Assembly: GCA_036267255.1 (NCBI GenBank)
Contig: DATAWK010000023.1
Span: 1 to 64,000, forward strand
Source of the DNA: DATAWK01 sp036267255
GTDB lineage: Bacteria > Acidobacteriota > Terriglobia > Terriglobales > Acidobacteriaceae
DNA length: 64,000 nucleotides
Reading direction: 5' to 3'
Shown: piece by piece, positions 52,443 to 61,700 of the stretch
Layout of the letters: each line of letters opens with the position of its first letter
Numbering within the stretch: position 1 is the first letter of the stretch
Translations under genes and position numbers: made by a program
Notes under the pieces: generated by a model
The model's database searches: none
What the model was told of the DNA's origin: nothing
What the model saw: the letters and a program-made list of their open reading frames with translations, nothing else

Positions 52443-54083
52443 ATGAAAGCATTGTTCGAACGGCTTCGCTCGCGTCGCCTTACCTTCACCTTCACGATTC
52501 TGGTTACTCTTTCCACAGGCATCCTGATCGGTTCCGTAGTTGCCCATGGGGTCGACGGAAAAGAAGCACAGGTCAACTCCTCCGATGCAGCTCCGCTGCA
52601 GGTTCCCAACCCGGTGAACCTGTCGACGACGTTCACGCAGATTGCCAAGGAAGTCGGGCCTGCAGTCGTGAACATCAACACGGAATCGATTCCGAAGGCA
52701 CGGGCACCACACAGCTCCCCCGATGGCGGCCAGGGCGATGACAATGGCCAGGATGGACAGGGCGACGGCCAGGGCAATTTCCAGGATTTCTTCAATCACT
52801 TTTTCGGTGTGCCGAATGGCCCGGGACAAGGACCGGATCAAGGAGGTCCGGATGATGGCGCCGGTCCGGATGGCGGTGTACGCGAGTCGATCGGCTCCGG
52901 CTTTATCGTCGATCCACGCGGCTACATCATTACCAACAACCATGTGATCGACAAGGCCGACAAGATTTATGTGAAGCTGGCGAGCGATCCGGAAGGCGAT
53001 CAGGGCCATCTGGCCACGCTGGTCGGCACGGATAAAGATACCGACATCGCGGTGATCAAGATCAACGTGAGCACACCGTTGCCCACGGTGAAGATGGGCA
53101 ACTCCGACAGCTCACAGACCGGCGACTGGGTGATGGCCATCGGCAGCCCCTTCGATCTGCAACAGACCGTGACGGCCGGCATTGTGTCGTCGAAAAACAG
53201 GTCCATCGATCCGACGACTACCGGAGAGTTCCAACACTTTATCCAGACCGATGCGGCTATCAATCCGGGAAATTCCGGTGGCCCGCTGGTGAACATGGCT
53301 GGACAGGTAATCGGCGTCAACACGGCTATCTATACGCAGTCGGCGGGCAACCAGGGCATCGGCTTTGCCATGCCGTCGAATACTGTAATCAGCGTTTACA
53401 ACCAACTGATCGGACCGGGACACAAAGTGGTTCGCGGATCGATCGGCATCAGCTTCCAACCGCAGCAATTCGTGTCCAGCGCCGTGGCGCGTGTCTACGG
53501 ATTTAAGAATGGCGTGATTATCAGCTCAGTCCAGCCGGGCTTTGGAGCGGCCAATGCCGGCCTGAAACCGGGAGACATCATCACGACGATTGACGGACGC
53601 GAAGTGAAGAACGGCGACGATCTGGTCAATGATATTTCGGCGCGCGCACCCGGTTCGACGGCAAAGATCGGCTACATCCGCAATGGTCAGCACCTGACCA
53701 CGACCGTAACGATCTCCGATCGCGCCAAGATGCTGGCGGCCCTGGGCCAGGGTGGTCCAACCAGTGGTCCGGGCGGCGAAAGCACCAGCCAGGGCAGGCT
53801 GGGCATGGGCGTGCGGAATATTCCTCCTGACATGGCGAACAAGCTGGGTCTAACGGGAGGCGTCCTGATCGACAGCATCCGTCCGGGATCGTTCGCCGAC
53901 GAACTGCAACAGCTGCAACCGGGGCTGGTGATTCTGCAGGTAAATCGCAAGCCAGTGAACAGTGTCAGCGAGTTCCAGAGCATCGTGAGCGCTCTGAAAC
54001 CGGGCGATGACATTGTCTTCCTGGTGACCAATCCTCGGGATAAGGCCCACGGCAACAGCTATGTTGGCGGCACCATGCCATAA
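52443..54083 (+). CDS. HtrA/DegP-family periplasmic serine protease
   Basis: 546 residues. N-terminal membrane anchor or signal (FTFTILVTLSTGILIGSVV). Trypsin-like triad His167 (NNHVID), Asp201 (TDIAV) and Ser278 (GNSGGPL), then two PDZ domains (~330-425 and ~445-540). Before the protease domain is a Gly/Asp/Gln-rich linker (~93-146) with GDGQ/GQGD repeats, longer than usual. It degrades or refolds misfolded envelope proteins. A TATACT is visible at 52371-52376 but no matching -35. Confidence 0.95.
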   Translation: MKALFERLRSRRLTFTFTILVTLSTGILIGSVVAHGVDGKEAQVNSSDAAPLQVPNPVNLSTTFTQIAKEVGPAVVNINTESIPKARAPHSSPDGGQGDDNGQDGQGDGQGNFQDFFNHFFGVPNGPGQGPDQGGPDDGAGPDGGVRESIGSGFIVDPRGYIITNNHVIDKADKIYVKLASDPEGDQGHLATLVGTDKDTDIAVIKINVSTPLPTVKMGNSDSSQTGDWVMAIGSPFDLQQTVTAGIVSSKNRSIDPTTTGEFQHFIQTDAAINPGNSGGPLVNMAGQVIGVNTAIYTQSAGNQGIGFAMPSNTVISVYNQLIGPGHKVVRGSIGISFQPQQFVSSAVARVYGFKNGVIISSVQPGFGAANAGLKPGDIITTIDGREVKNGDDLVNDISARAPGSTAKIGYIRNGQHLTTTVTISDRAKMLAALGQGGPTSGPGGESTSQGRLGMGVRNIPPDMANKLGLTGGVLIDSIRPGSFADELQQLQPGLVILQVNRKPVNSVSEFQSIVSALKPGDDIVFLVTNPRDKAHGNSYVGGTMP

Positions 54084-54123
54084 CAGGCAGGGTCCGTAAC
54101 ATGCAGAAATAGAAGGAAACAGC

Positions 54124-54156
54124 CATGGCATCGGAGGGTAACTCCCCGGTGCCATG
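54124..54156. other. Stable hairpin between htrA and the peptidoglycan-binding gene
   Basis: CATGGCA (54124-54130) pairs with TGCCATG (54150-54156), and TCGG with CCGG extends the stem toward a short loop. No T-tract follows. It may be a Rho-independent-like processing or protective 3' structure for the htrA mRNA. It buries the ATG at 54154, arguing against that codon as a start. Confidence 0.55.
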
Positions 54157-54168
54157 ATGGTTTCCAGG

Positions 54169-54197
54169 TTGCAATACGTCGAAAATACGATTAAATT
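54169..54197 (+). promoter_or_regulatory. Candidate promoter for a leaderless peptidoglycan-binding gene
   Basis: TTGCAA (54169-54174), 17 bases, TAAATT (54192-54197); ATG 54205 begins seven bases later, where transcription would start. No Shine-Dalgarno sequence is present. Confidence 0.5.
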
Positions 54198-54204
54198 TTC
54201 ACTA

Positions 54205-54693
54205 ATGCGTCTATTCCAAAACGTGATTGGCACAACGGCATGTTCCACCATGCTGGCATTGGCGGTCTGCTTGCCGGCTGCGGCCAGTCATGTGCATCGT
54301 CAGCCGACGGCGGGACACACGAAACATCACCACCATTCCTCTAAAAAAAGCCACAAGCTGCATGGCCAACGCGCCATTGATCCGGAGCGGGCCACAGAGA
54401 TTCAGCAGGCTTTAATCAAGGACCATTATCTGAACGGGACGGCCACGGGAACGTGGGACGCAGAATCGCAGTCCGCCATGCAGAAGTTTCAGGCAGACAA
54501 TGGCTGGCAGACCAAGATCACTCCGGATTCCAGAGCACTCATCAAGCTGGGCCTGGGGCCGAAGCAGGATGATGGGGAATACGCCACGGCAGCGACTCGT
54601 TCTCCTGTGATCCCAACGACAGACTCTTCGGCCTCGTCGAGTGGCATGACCAATCCCGCAGACTCGCTGGTGACACCGGCGGCGCAGAACTAA
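54205..54693 (+). CDS. Exported peptidoglycan-binding (PG_binding_1) protein
   Basis: 162 residues from ATG 54205, preferred over ATG 54154 because it gives a compact signal peptide (MRLFQNVIGTTACSTMLALAVCLPAAA) and fits the promoter. After a His/Lys-rich segment comes a single PG_binding_1-type helical repeat (ATEIQQALIKDHYLNGTATGTWDAE, AMQKFQADNGW), then a disordered Ser/Thr-rich tail. It should bind the cell wall. Confidence 0.82.
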   Translation: MRLFQNVIGTTACSTMLALAVCLPAAASHVHRQPTAGHTKHHHHSSKKSHKLHGQRAIDPERATEIQQALIKDHYLNGTATGTWDAESQSAMQKFQADNGWQTKITPDSRALIKLGLGPKQDDGEYATAATRSPVIPTTDSSASSSGMTNPADSLVTPAAQN

Positions 54694-54711
54694 ATCCGAA
54701 GAACAATCTCC

Positions 54712-56022
54712 TCAGCGTAATTTTTCTGCTGCCAGCAGATCGCGCATCGTCTCGCGACGACGGATCAACGTGTGCTTGCTGCCGTCGACCAGAACCTCCG
54801 CAGCCTGTGGGCGCGAGTTGTAATTGGAGCTGAGCGACATGCCGTAGGCTCCGGTATCGAGGATGGCGATTCCATCTCCCGCAGCAAGCTGGGGCATCGC
54901 GCGATCGCGCGCAAAGAAATCTCCCGTCTCGCAAACCGGTCCAACAATATCCACGGCGGCCATTTTTTCGCGCGGCTGACGATGCAGCGGCACGATGGCG
55001 TGATACGCCTGATAGAGCGAGGGCCGGATCAAATCATTCATGCCCGCATCGCTGACGACGAAAGTCTTGGTGCCATTCTGCTTGACGTACAGCACCTGCG
55101 CGACGAGAGCTCCTGCCTGCGCGATGATGAACCTTCCGGGCTCCAGCAACAGCTCGCCGTCGAAATCTGCAAGAGCTGTGCGCATGGCGCCGGCATATTG
55201 CGCCAGCAATGCAGGGGGATCGAAAGGCTCGTCAAGTTTGTAAGAGATTCCGAGTCCTCCGCCTGCATCGATATGCCGCAGGCGAATACCTTCGGCGGCC
55301 AGGTCTGCAACCAGCTCGCGTACGCGCTGGAGCGCCTGACCAAACGGCGCTGCATTCTGGATCTGCGAGCCGATATGGACACTGATCCCCGTAGGCTCAA
55401 GGTATTTGCTGCGCGCTGCGCGGCGGTAGAGAATGCGCGCCTGAGCCATGTCCACGCCAAATTTATGCTCGCGCAGCCCGGTGGAAATGTACGGATGCGT
55501 CTCGGCGAAGACATCGGGGTTGACACGCAGCGCGATGGGCGCGCGTTTGCGCAGATGGCGTGCGCGGGCTTCCAGCAGGTCCAACTCCGGCGCACTTTCC
55601 ACGTTGAAGACGAGAATATTTGCGGCCAGAGCTGCGTCCATCTCCGCGGCGGTTTTGCCTACGCCGGAAAAAACCACGCGGCCCACCGATTTGCGCGCCG
55701 CCTGCTGCACGCGCACCAGTTCCCCACCGGAGACGATGTCAAAGCCCGCGCCCATGCCGGCCAGCAGGCGCAGAATGGCAAGGTTGGAGTTGGCCTTGAC
55801 GGAGTAACAAAGCATGTGGCGCACACCGGCAAAAGCCTGCGCAAACAATTCGACGCGCTCGCGAATAGCATTTGCAGAATAGACGTAGAGCGGGGTTCCA
55901 TAGGCACGCACCAGACGCGACAGCGGCACGGCTTCGCAGGCCAAGTCAGCGTTTGCTTTGCCCTGGTACTGAAATGCGCGGGCTGGAATTTTCCGATTGT
56001 TTTGTTGCGACATCTTTTTCAT
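54712..56022 (-). CDS. lysA: Diaminopimelate decarboxylase
   Basis: 436 residues from ATG 56022 (GTG 56025 directly before). PLP enzyme making lysine from meso-diaminopimelate. The PLP lysine is in CYSVKANSN; HIDAGGGLGISY binds the cofactor phosphate; EPGRFIIAQAG and GPVCETGDFF (active-site Cys) are typical of LysA. The start shares one base with the stop of the upstream hydrolase gene, so it is translated in a cluster with 56022-58015. Confidence 0.95.
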   Translation of the reverse strand: MKKMSQQNNRKIPARAFQYQGKANADLACEAVPLSRLVRAYGTPLYVYSANAIRERVELFAQAFAGVRHMLCYSVKANSNLAILRLLAGMGAGFDIVSGGELVRVQQAARKSVGRVVFSGVGKTAAEMDAALAANILVFNVESAPELDLLEARARHLRKRAPIALRVNPDVFAETHPYISTGLREHKFGVDMAQARILYRRAARSKYLEPTGISVHIGSQIQNAAPFGQALQRVRELVADLAAEGIRLRHIDAGGGLGISYKLDEPFDPPALLAQYAGAMRTALADFDGELLLEPGRFIIAQAGALVAQVLYVKQNGTKTFVVSDAGMNDLIRPSLYQAYHAIVPLHRQPREKMAAVDIVGPVCETGDFFARDRAMPQLAAGDGIAILDTGAYGMSLSSNYNSRPQAAEVLVDGSKHTLIRRRETMRDLLAAEKLR

Positions 56023-56912
56023 CACTGCACTTTCTGCGTGTCGTTGGCATGATCCTGATTGCCATCGTTGTAGTTAGCATCAAGAAAGCGGCCGAGGATT
56101 TCCGCCACAACTTCCGGCTGTTCAAAAGGTGCATAGTGACCGGCATCGGATAGTAGATGAAACTCCGCGCCGGGTACTTTGTCGGCGACAACGCGCATTT
56201 CCTCAGGCGTGCTGCCCTGGTCTTCTCCACCGGCCAAAACACAGACAGGCACCCGGATGGTCTCCAGGCTGGGCACGGAATCAGGTCGAAACATCAAGCC
56301 CTGTTGCACGGCCAGCATCACTTCCAGCGGCATGGAGCCCATCATGGCGCGGAGGGCGACACGTTTTTTGGGATGCCGCCGTATCGAGGTTGGTCCGACC
56401 AGTGTGTCGGCCATCAGATCAAAGAATTTCGCCAGACCGCCGGGCTTGCGTGCTCCCCGCATCCACTCATGCCGACGCTCGCGATTGGCATCCGTGTCAG
56501 GTTGCGGTTTGCCACAGGTAACGCCCATTGCGGCGACTTCCTGCGGATAGCGTCGCCAGTATTCATACAGAATATAGCTGCCGATGGAACACCCGATGAA
56601 GGCAGCGCGCGTGATTTTTTCCGCCTTCAATATGGCGTGAACATCGCGCGTCATCTTCTCAATGGTGACCGGGCCGCTGCCCAGGCCGGACTTGCCATGC
56701 CCGCGCAGATCGACCAGGGTGAGTTTGTACCGGTCTGCCATTTGCTCGGCAACGGGCAACCAAAATGCGTGATGAACGGGGGTGGGATGAATCAGGATAA
56801 CGTCCGGGCCTGTGCCCATCGAGGTATAAAACAGCCGTGCTTCATCTCGTTCGATATGCAAGTGGGGATCTCCACAAATATTGTTGCACGATCCCCCGTT
56901 GCCATTGGACAC
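56022..56912 (-). CDS. Alpha/beta-fold hydrolase
   Basis: 296 residues from GTG 56912. Oxyanion strand ILIHPTPVHHAFW, VDLRGHGKSGLG, nucleophile elbow FIGCSIGSYI (Ser), acid region LAGGEDQGSTPEE and LLSDAGHYAPFEQPE (His). Likely a small-molecule esterase or lactonase; substrate unknown. The Cys/His-rich N-terminal extension (CNNICGDPHLH) is unusual. Cotranscribed with lysA downstream. Confidence 0.86.
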   Translation of the reverse strand: MSNGNGGSCNNICGDPHLHIERDEARLFYTSMGTGPDVILIHPTPVHHAFWLPVAEQMADRYKLTLVDLRGHGKSGLGSGPVTIEKMTRDVHAILKAEKITRAAFIGCSIGSYILYEYWRRYPQEVAAMGVTCGKPQPDTDANRERRHEWMRGARKPGGLAKFFDLMADTLVGPTSIRRHPKKRVALRAMMGSMPLEVMLAVQQGLMFRPDSVPSLETIRVPVCVLAGGEDQGSTPEEMRVVADKVPGAEFHLLSDAGHYAPFEQPEVVAEILGRFLDANYNDGNQDHANDTQKVQ

Positions 56913-56951
56913 GAATGTGTTGAAGGTAAGATTTCACCCCAAGCCGTAGTG

Positions 56952-57428
56952 CTATTGCCAGGCTCCAAGGATGCGGCGCACCGCTATGAGCTGGCCAAGA
57001 TGGTATGCGTTGTGATCGGCGACGAGCAACACTTCGCGCAAAACCGTTTGGCCGTCGCCATGCGGAATGAGAGCGAACAGGTCCGTGGATTCGTCTTCGA
57101 CAATAGCGACAAGGGCTTTGTGATCGGCGTGAAAGGCATGCACGCTCTTGTCCCATGCTTTTTCGTCCGGCGGCGCTGCGGTCTTCGGCCAATATCCGGC
57201 GGGAAACTCCGGAGCGCTGTAGTTGGCATTGCGGGTGAATTCCAGAATGTCCCACTGAGCGATGCGCAGATGCTCCAGCAGTTCCCAGGGAGAATGCTCG
57301 GCGCCCTTCGGAGTTTTCCCCTGAAGATCGTGAGGCATATTCTTGACCGCTGCATCAAACGTTGCATGAGCCCCGCCGTCCTTCAGCAGGTAGAGCAGAT
57401 GTTGCCGGAGCGCTGTATCGTTTTTCAT
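56952..57428 (-). CDS. DinB-family four-helix protein
   Basis: 158 residues from ATG 57428, chosen because AAGGAT lies upstream and the in-frame extension to 57461 is not family-like. The DinB metal-binding histidines are in HSPWELLEHLRIAQWDI and VADHNAYHLGQL. The family includes thiol-dependent (bacillithiol or mycothiol) transferases, so a detoxification role is possible. Confidence 0.85.
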   Translation of the reverse strand: MKNDTALRQHLLYLLKDGGAHATFDAAVKNMPHDLQGKTPKGAEHSPWELLEHLRIAQWDILEFTRNANYSAPEFPAGYWPKTAAPPDEKAWDKSVHAFHADHKALVAIVEDESTDLFALIPHGDGQTVLREVLLVADHNAYHLGQLIAVRRILGAWQ

Positions 57429-57460
57429 TTTCACTTGTATCCTTTCTGATTTTTGATGCA

Positions 57461-58015
57461 CTAACCCATCCGCCGGGCGCGAAATTCGCCTTCGAGCTTC
57501 CAGGTCTTACCGTCCGGCTGGAGGGCTTCGCCGATCCAGTGGAACGAGCCGGGCGTGATCTCGGTGAAGCGCCAGCGAATGGGAGTGCCATCGGCGTGCG
57601 CACCGACCTGAACGACATCGTTGCCGCTGCGATGGCCCATCATTTCATCGCGCCAGCCTGTCACCGGATTGATCCAGGTAATGCGCCAGGCCCGGATGGC
57701 CGCGTCCCACACGCGCAGCGTGATGCCGTACAGATTGCCAAACTTTTTCAATTCTGCAAAACGCTCCGGGTCCGTGGCGCGGCGCGGCATGATCCAGACA
57801 TCCTGTATGGCGCGGCCTTCGAGCGTCCATGCAAAGTGTGCTTCTCCTTTTATTTGATGCACGGCAACGTCGGCGCGATAATACAGGACGTCCAGTTTCC
57901 AGCTTCCGATGAGCCAGCCGTAGATATCCTCCGATTCTGGAATTTCCGGCGATCGGCCGGGCGCCACAAAGGCGGCATAAAAAAGATCTTTCTTTTCCGC
58001 TTCGATTGTTGTCAT
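57461..58015 (-). CDS. Conserved-looking protein of unknown function
   Basis: 184 residues, no signal peptide, strongly beta-rich with many Trp (YGWLIGSWKLDVLYYRAD, HFAWTLEGRAIQDVWIMPRR, WRITWINPVTG). This resembles lipocalin-like or DUF1579-type barrels of small-molecule binders, but I cannot assign a family. GGAGAT precedes the ATG. First gene of the minus-strand cluster facing an AraC regulator. Confidence 0.72.
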   Translation of the reverse strand: MTTIEAEKKDLFYAAFVAPGRSPEIPESEDIYGWLIGSWKLDVLYYRADVAVHQIKGEAHFAWTLEGRAIQDVWIMPRRATDPERFAELKKFGNLYGITLRVWDAAIRAWRITWINPVTGWRDEMMGHRSGNDVVQVGAHADGTPIRWRFTEITPGSFHWIGEALQPDGKTWKLEGEFRARRMG

Positions 58016-58107
58016 GGTTTCATCTCCTAATCAGCACTGAACGTTGTGTTCGCAAACTGCGGGTTTCGCGCCGCAGCTTGCGTATCCGGAGGAAGTCGCG
58101 CCCCGGT

Positions 58108-59091
58108 ATGCTAGAGCTGTTGTACGGCAGCATGGGAGATGAATTCTTGGCAAAAATTGCGGTCGAATTGGAACGGGTTCTGGCGCGGCGGGCCGAAAAC
58201 GGCACACCCGGCCGTACGACGGCGCGCGTGCTGGCGCAGGGCGACGGATGGACGGTTACAGATATGCTCTGCACATCCGGGCCGCAGGATCGGTCCTTTG
58301 AAGAACGGCATTCCGGCGTTTCGATCGCCATTGTTGCGGCGGGCAGCTTTCAGTATCGCGCCAGTTCCCCGCACGGCAAGGCGACCGATTGTGAGCTGAT
58401 GACGCCGGGATCTCTGCTGCTGGGCAATCCCGGCCAATCGTTTGAATGCGGACATGAACATGGCACAGGAGATCGCTGCCTGTCGTTTCACTATGCGCCG
58501 GATTATTTCGAACGGATCGCGGCCGATGCCGGAATGCGCGGCGACAAACCCGATTTCCGAATGCTGCGCCTGCCACCGCTGCGTGCGTTGTCCCCCGTGA
58601 TTGCGCGAGCCTGCGCCGGCCTGACGGAACCGGGAAACGGAGCGCGACGAATGATGCGCTGGGAGGAGATCGGCGTACGGATGGCGGCACTGACGGTACA
58701 ACTGGCGAACGGGCTTTCCGGCGAGCGGAACAATGCGCCACCGAGCAGCCTGGCGCGGGTGACACGGGTGGTGCGATGGATCGAGCGCGATCCGAATCAT
58801 GGGCTGACACTGGGAAGCCTGGCACGCATCGCGGGCCTGAGTCCGTATCATTTCCTGCGCACGTTCGAGCGCCTGACCGGCCTGACGCCGCACCAGTATA
58901 TTCTTCGAGTGCGGTTGCGTTGTGCGGCGATGCGGCTGACGAAGGAGCCGACGAAAATCCTCGACATCGCGCTCGATTCCGGTTTCGGCGATGTGTCGAA
59001 TTTCAACCGGGCTTTTCGCGCGGAGTTTGGCGTGAGCCCGCGCATCTATCGCGAAGCGGGTTCGTTTCCGGGTGACCGATCTTCCGCGTGA
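58108..59091 (+). CDS. AraC-family transcriptional regulator
   Basis: 327 residues from ATG 58108; ATG 58132 is also possible and the frame is open upstream to 58006. The N-terminal ~200 residues form a ligand-binding cupin-like domain. The C-terminal AraC DNA-binding domain has two helix-turn-helices (LTLGSLARIAGLSPYHFLRTFERLTG; ILDIALDSGFGDVSNFNRAFRAEFG). It is divergent from 58015 and probably controls that cluster. Confidence 0.9.
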   Translation: MLELLYGSMGDEFLAKIAVELERVLARRAENGTPGRTTARVLAQGDGWTVTDMLCTSGPQDRSFEERHSGVSIAIVAAGSFQYRASSPHGKATDCELMTPGSLLLGNPGQSFECGHEHGTGDRCLSFHYAPDYFERIAADAGMRGDKPDFRMLRLPPLRALSPVIARACAGLTEPGNGARRMMRWEEIGVRMAALTVQLANGLSGERNNAPPSSLARVTRVVRWIERDPNHGLTLGSLARIAGLSPYHFLRTFERLTGLTPHQYILRVRLRCAAMRLTKEPTKILDIALDSGFGDVSNFNRAFRAEFGVSPRIYREAGSFPGDRSSA

Positions 59092-59153
59092 AGCGAAGCC
59101 TGATTACGACGAGACGACTCCTGGAAGCTGGACGACGCGCGGGGACGATTCCT

Positions 59154-59639
59154 TTAATGTCCGGGAGTGGATTCGTTGATGGTGATGATCTTCCATTGAC
59201 CTGGGGCCTGTTCACGAAACCAGACCTGGCCGTCGCCGACCATTGCGCCCGAAGAGTTGCCAAAGAGACACTGCGCCGTCTGATGCAGAACGGCATCGCG
59301 TACCGTGGGCGTGAAGATCTGGTCATAGCTCGCCAAAAACGTTGCTTTCTGGCGGATACGCGTCCGGGTTCCGGATCGTAGAACCAGCAGCGGGTAGTTG
59401 ACCATGGTCTCCACCTGCTTCTTATTCTTCGACCGGACGGCGGTCTGGAGCTGCGCAAGAAAGGCGCGCGCGCCCGCTGCGGTTTCTGCCCCCAAAGCAT
59501 CGACCGTGCTGTTGCCGCCGCAAGCTGGCGATTGGGCACGTGCGATGCCGGGGGCGACACTGACTGCGAGCAGCACGGCAATCCCTACCCGAATCCACCG
59601 GCGATGCGCGAATCGAGCGGCGATGCCAAACAGAAACAT
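59154..59639 (-). CDS. Small exported protein, possibly NTF2-like
   Basis: 161 residues with a signal peptide (VGIAVLLAVSVAPGIARAQ). The mature part (FLAQLQTAVRSKNKKQVETMVNYPL, GDGQVWFREQAPGQWKIITIN) has the helix-then-sheet pattern of NTF2-like exported domains. Two Cys (SPACGG, AQCLFG) may form a disulfide. Function unknown. Confidence 0.72.
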   Translation of the reverse strand: MFLFGIAARFAHRRWIRVGIAVLLAVSVAPGIARAQSPACGGNSTVDALGAETAAGARAFLAQLQTAVRSKNKKQVETMVNYPLLVLRSGTRTRIRQKATFLASYDQIFTPTVRDAVLHQTAQCLFGNSSGAMVGDGQVWFREQAPGQWKIITINESTPGH

Positions 59640-59666
59640 GGCTCCTCCGATGGCTATGGCAATGCT

Positions 59667-59969
59667 TTAGGTCCGCGACAGGACGACCGGCTCTTCAGGA
59701 ATCAGCAGCCATCCGCAGAGATAGGCAATCTCCCCCAGCGGGAAAACAAAAATACCTATCAGCACGGTCAGGATGCGCGTGGCGGTGAGGTCCCAGCCAT
59801 ACCGGCGCGCAATGGCGGCGCACACGCCCACCAGCATGCGATTGTCGCGGGGACGAAACATGGTGCCGGCTGGGCCAGCCTGAGCCCCCATTCGATTGAC
59901 CGGCGTGCCGCATCCGGGACAAAACACTGCGCCATCGGGAAATTGCTGACCACATTGTTTGCAGAACAT
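59667..59969 (-). CDS. Zinc-ribbon plus PspC-domain membrane protein
   Basis: 100 residues. N-terminal zinc ribbon CKQCGQQFPDGAVFCPGCG, then a PspC domain (NRMLVGVCAAIARRYGWDLTATRI) with membrane helix (VLIGIFVFPLGEIAYLCGWLLI). PspC proteins sense membrane stress, usually with PspA; no pspA is adjacent. GGAGAAAG precedes the ATG. Confidence 0.88.
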   Translation of the reverse strand: MFCKQCGQQFPDGAVFCPGCGTPVNRMGAQAGPAGTMFRPRDNRMLVGVCAAIARRYGWDLTATRILTVLIGIFVFPLGEIAYLCGWLLIPEEPVVLSRT

Positions 59970-60146
59970 TTGATCTTTCTCCTTTGCCTGCTGTAAGGTC
60001 GTTCTCCGAACCGGTACAGTTTACAGAACCGACCCACAAAAAGGCACGAACCTTTCTCATCTATACGGAAAAACGACGGCATCCGTTCCCTGAACCCCCG
60101 GCGCCATGCTAAACGATCGAAACCGGACGGGACCTGCGTATAGGCT

Positions 60147-61484
60147 TTATCTCCCGATGTAGGGCGAATGTTGAAACCGGCGCGCCCGATCCATTTCCGT
60201 TGACTCAACTCCGGAAGCAATGACCGCGGCATACTGCTGCTGGGCCTTGACCCTTTGATGCAGCAAATCATACATCTCTCCGGCGGCAAGCTGCGAGCGA
60301 CGCTGCAGAAGAGGCGAGATGGTCGGCTGGATGGAGGCCTGCTGATAGGCATCGGCGGCGGCAACATAATCGCGCTGGCCGCGAAGGGCTTCGCCCAGGC
60401 CATACCAGGCCATCTCCAGATGCGGATTAGGGAAATATCCGGGCGTGTTCGCCTGCTGCAGCAACGCACGATAGGACGCGATGGAGGGTGGCCCCTGACC
60501 GGAATCCTTCAGCAGGTTGGCGTATTCCAGACGGAAAAGGAAGTCGCGCGGATATTGCGCCACCAGCTTTTGAACCACCACGATGGCCTGCGGGTATTGT
60601 GCCTCGCGCCGCAGAAAGAGGGCGAGCGCGGTATTGGCGCTGGTCGCGGTAATGATGCCGTACTGTCCGTCGAAGCTCAGATACGCCAGGCCCTTGGTCT
60701 TGGAACCGCTGATACCGATCAGGCCGGCCATCAACTTGAGCGGCAACGGCAGCGAGCCCACAACGTATTCATGGACGCCGACGACAAGTTTGGCGTCGAC
60801 ATATTTCGGGTCCAGCTTCAGGACTTCGTCGTGATCTTTGCGGGCTGCGAGCGCCAGGCGCAGAGCGGAAACGTAGCTCTTCTCGATCATGGCGACGTAG
60901 GTGGCGCGCAGACTTTGCGCATAGCCGCGGGCAAAGAGCGCGTCCACATCCTGCGGATTTTTCGCGAGCAGGACATCGGCGACCCGGATGGCATGGGCGG
61001 TTTGCGCATCGACCTGGGCGCGAACATGCATATCTTCAACCACGGGATGCTTGCCGCTTAGAAAGCCGTCGTGCACGTAGAGCGTGGTGTCCAGCAGATC
61101 GAGCCGATAGAGCTCGCGAAAGACCGTCGTGTTGAGGACATAATCGGTACTGATAGGGTCGTCGGGATGTTCCTGCTGGATTTTTTGAAAGCGCTGCATC
61201 GCGCCGTCATAATCGAGATCGTAAAAATGTTGATAGGCCTGCTGCACCTCGGGGGTGAGATTCAGAGCGTCGGTGTGCATGCCGTTCGGAGCGGTGACGA
61301 CGGCACGAAGTGGCTGGTGGCCACATAGCAACACAAGCAGGAACAGCCAAGATACCCTGAGTCCGACGCGATTGCCTGCGTACGTGCGCCGGCATTGCCG
61401 AGGCAGAAGCTTTCTACGGCGGTTGCAGTGAACGCCAGAAGTTGTTGCCTTTTGCCGAATTTTTGAGCACCCACCTGACGACAC
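60147..61484 (-). CDS. Exported TPR-like protein
   Basis: 445 residues from GTG 61484, but the true start is uncertain: a signal-like segment (VSWLFLLVLLCGHQPLRA) lies at ~44-61 behind an unusually long basic N-region, and ATG 61283 begins the folded part. The rest is a helical repeat protein with TPR-like units (AYQHFYDLDYDGAMQRFQKIQQEHP, NPHLEMAWYGLGEALRGQRDYVAAADAYQ). No catalytic motif. Confidence 0.72.
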   Translation of the reverse strand: MSSGGCSKIRQKATTSGVHCNRRRKLLPRQCRRTYAGNRVGLRVSWLFLLVLLCGHQPLRAVVTAPNGMHTDALNLTPEVQQAYQHFYDLDYDGAMQRFQKIQQEHPDDPISTDYVLNTTVFRELYRLDLLDTTLYVHDGFLSGKHPVVEDMHVRAQVDAQTAHAIRVADVLLAKNPQDVDALFARGYAQSLRATYVAMIEKSYVSALRLALAARKDHDEVLKLDPKYVDAKLVVGVHEYVVGSLPLPLKLMAGLIGISGSKTKGLAYLSFDGQYGIITATSANTALALFLRREAQYPQAIVVVQKLVAQYPRDFLFRLEYANLLKDSGQGPPSIASYRALLQQANTPGYFPNPHLEMAWYGLGEALRGQRDYVAAADAYQQASIQPTISPLLQRRSQLAAGEMYDLLHQRVKAQQQYAAVIASGVESTEMDRARRFQHSPYIGR

Positions 61485-61700
61485 GCAGCTTCCTTGCCTG
61501 TACGGATGTCTTCAGTTTCCGTTGTCGCATCTATCTGCGCAAGTGCGGCGAGGAAAGTTTTTTTAAATCGCAACGGCGCGGTACACTGGGGCGGTCCCCC
61601 TCTGGTAGCTACTTCTGTAATTCGCTGCAATGTTCGCTGGCGTCTCAATTTCTGCGCAACATCCGTCGTGTGGGAAAGATAAATTTTCAACGAGTGAAGA

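Noticed and set aside
54772..57449. Two plus-strand open frames over 400 codons opposite lysA and the hydrolase/DinB genes
   Set aside because: No ribosome-binding sites or motifs; minus strand genes are convincing.
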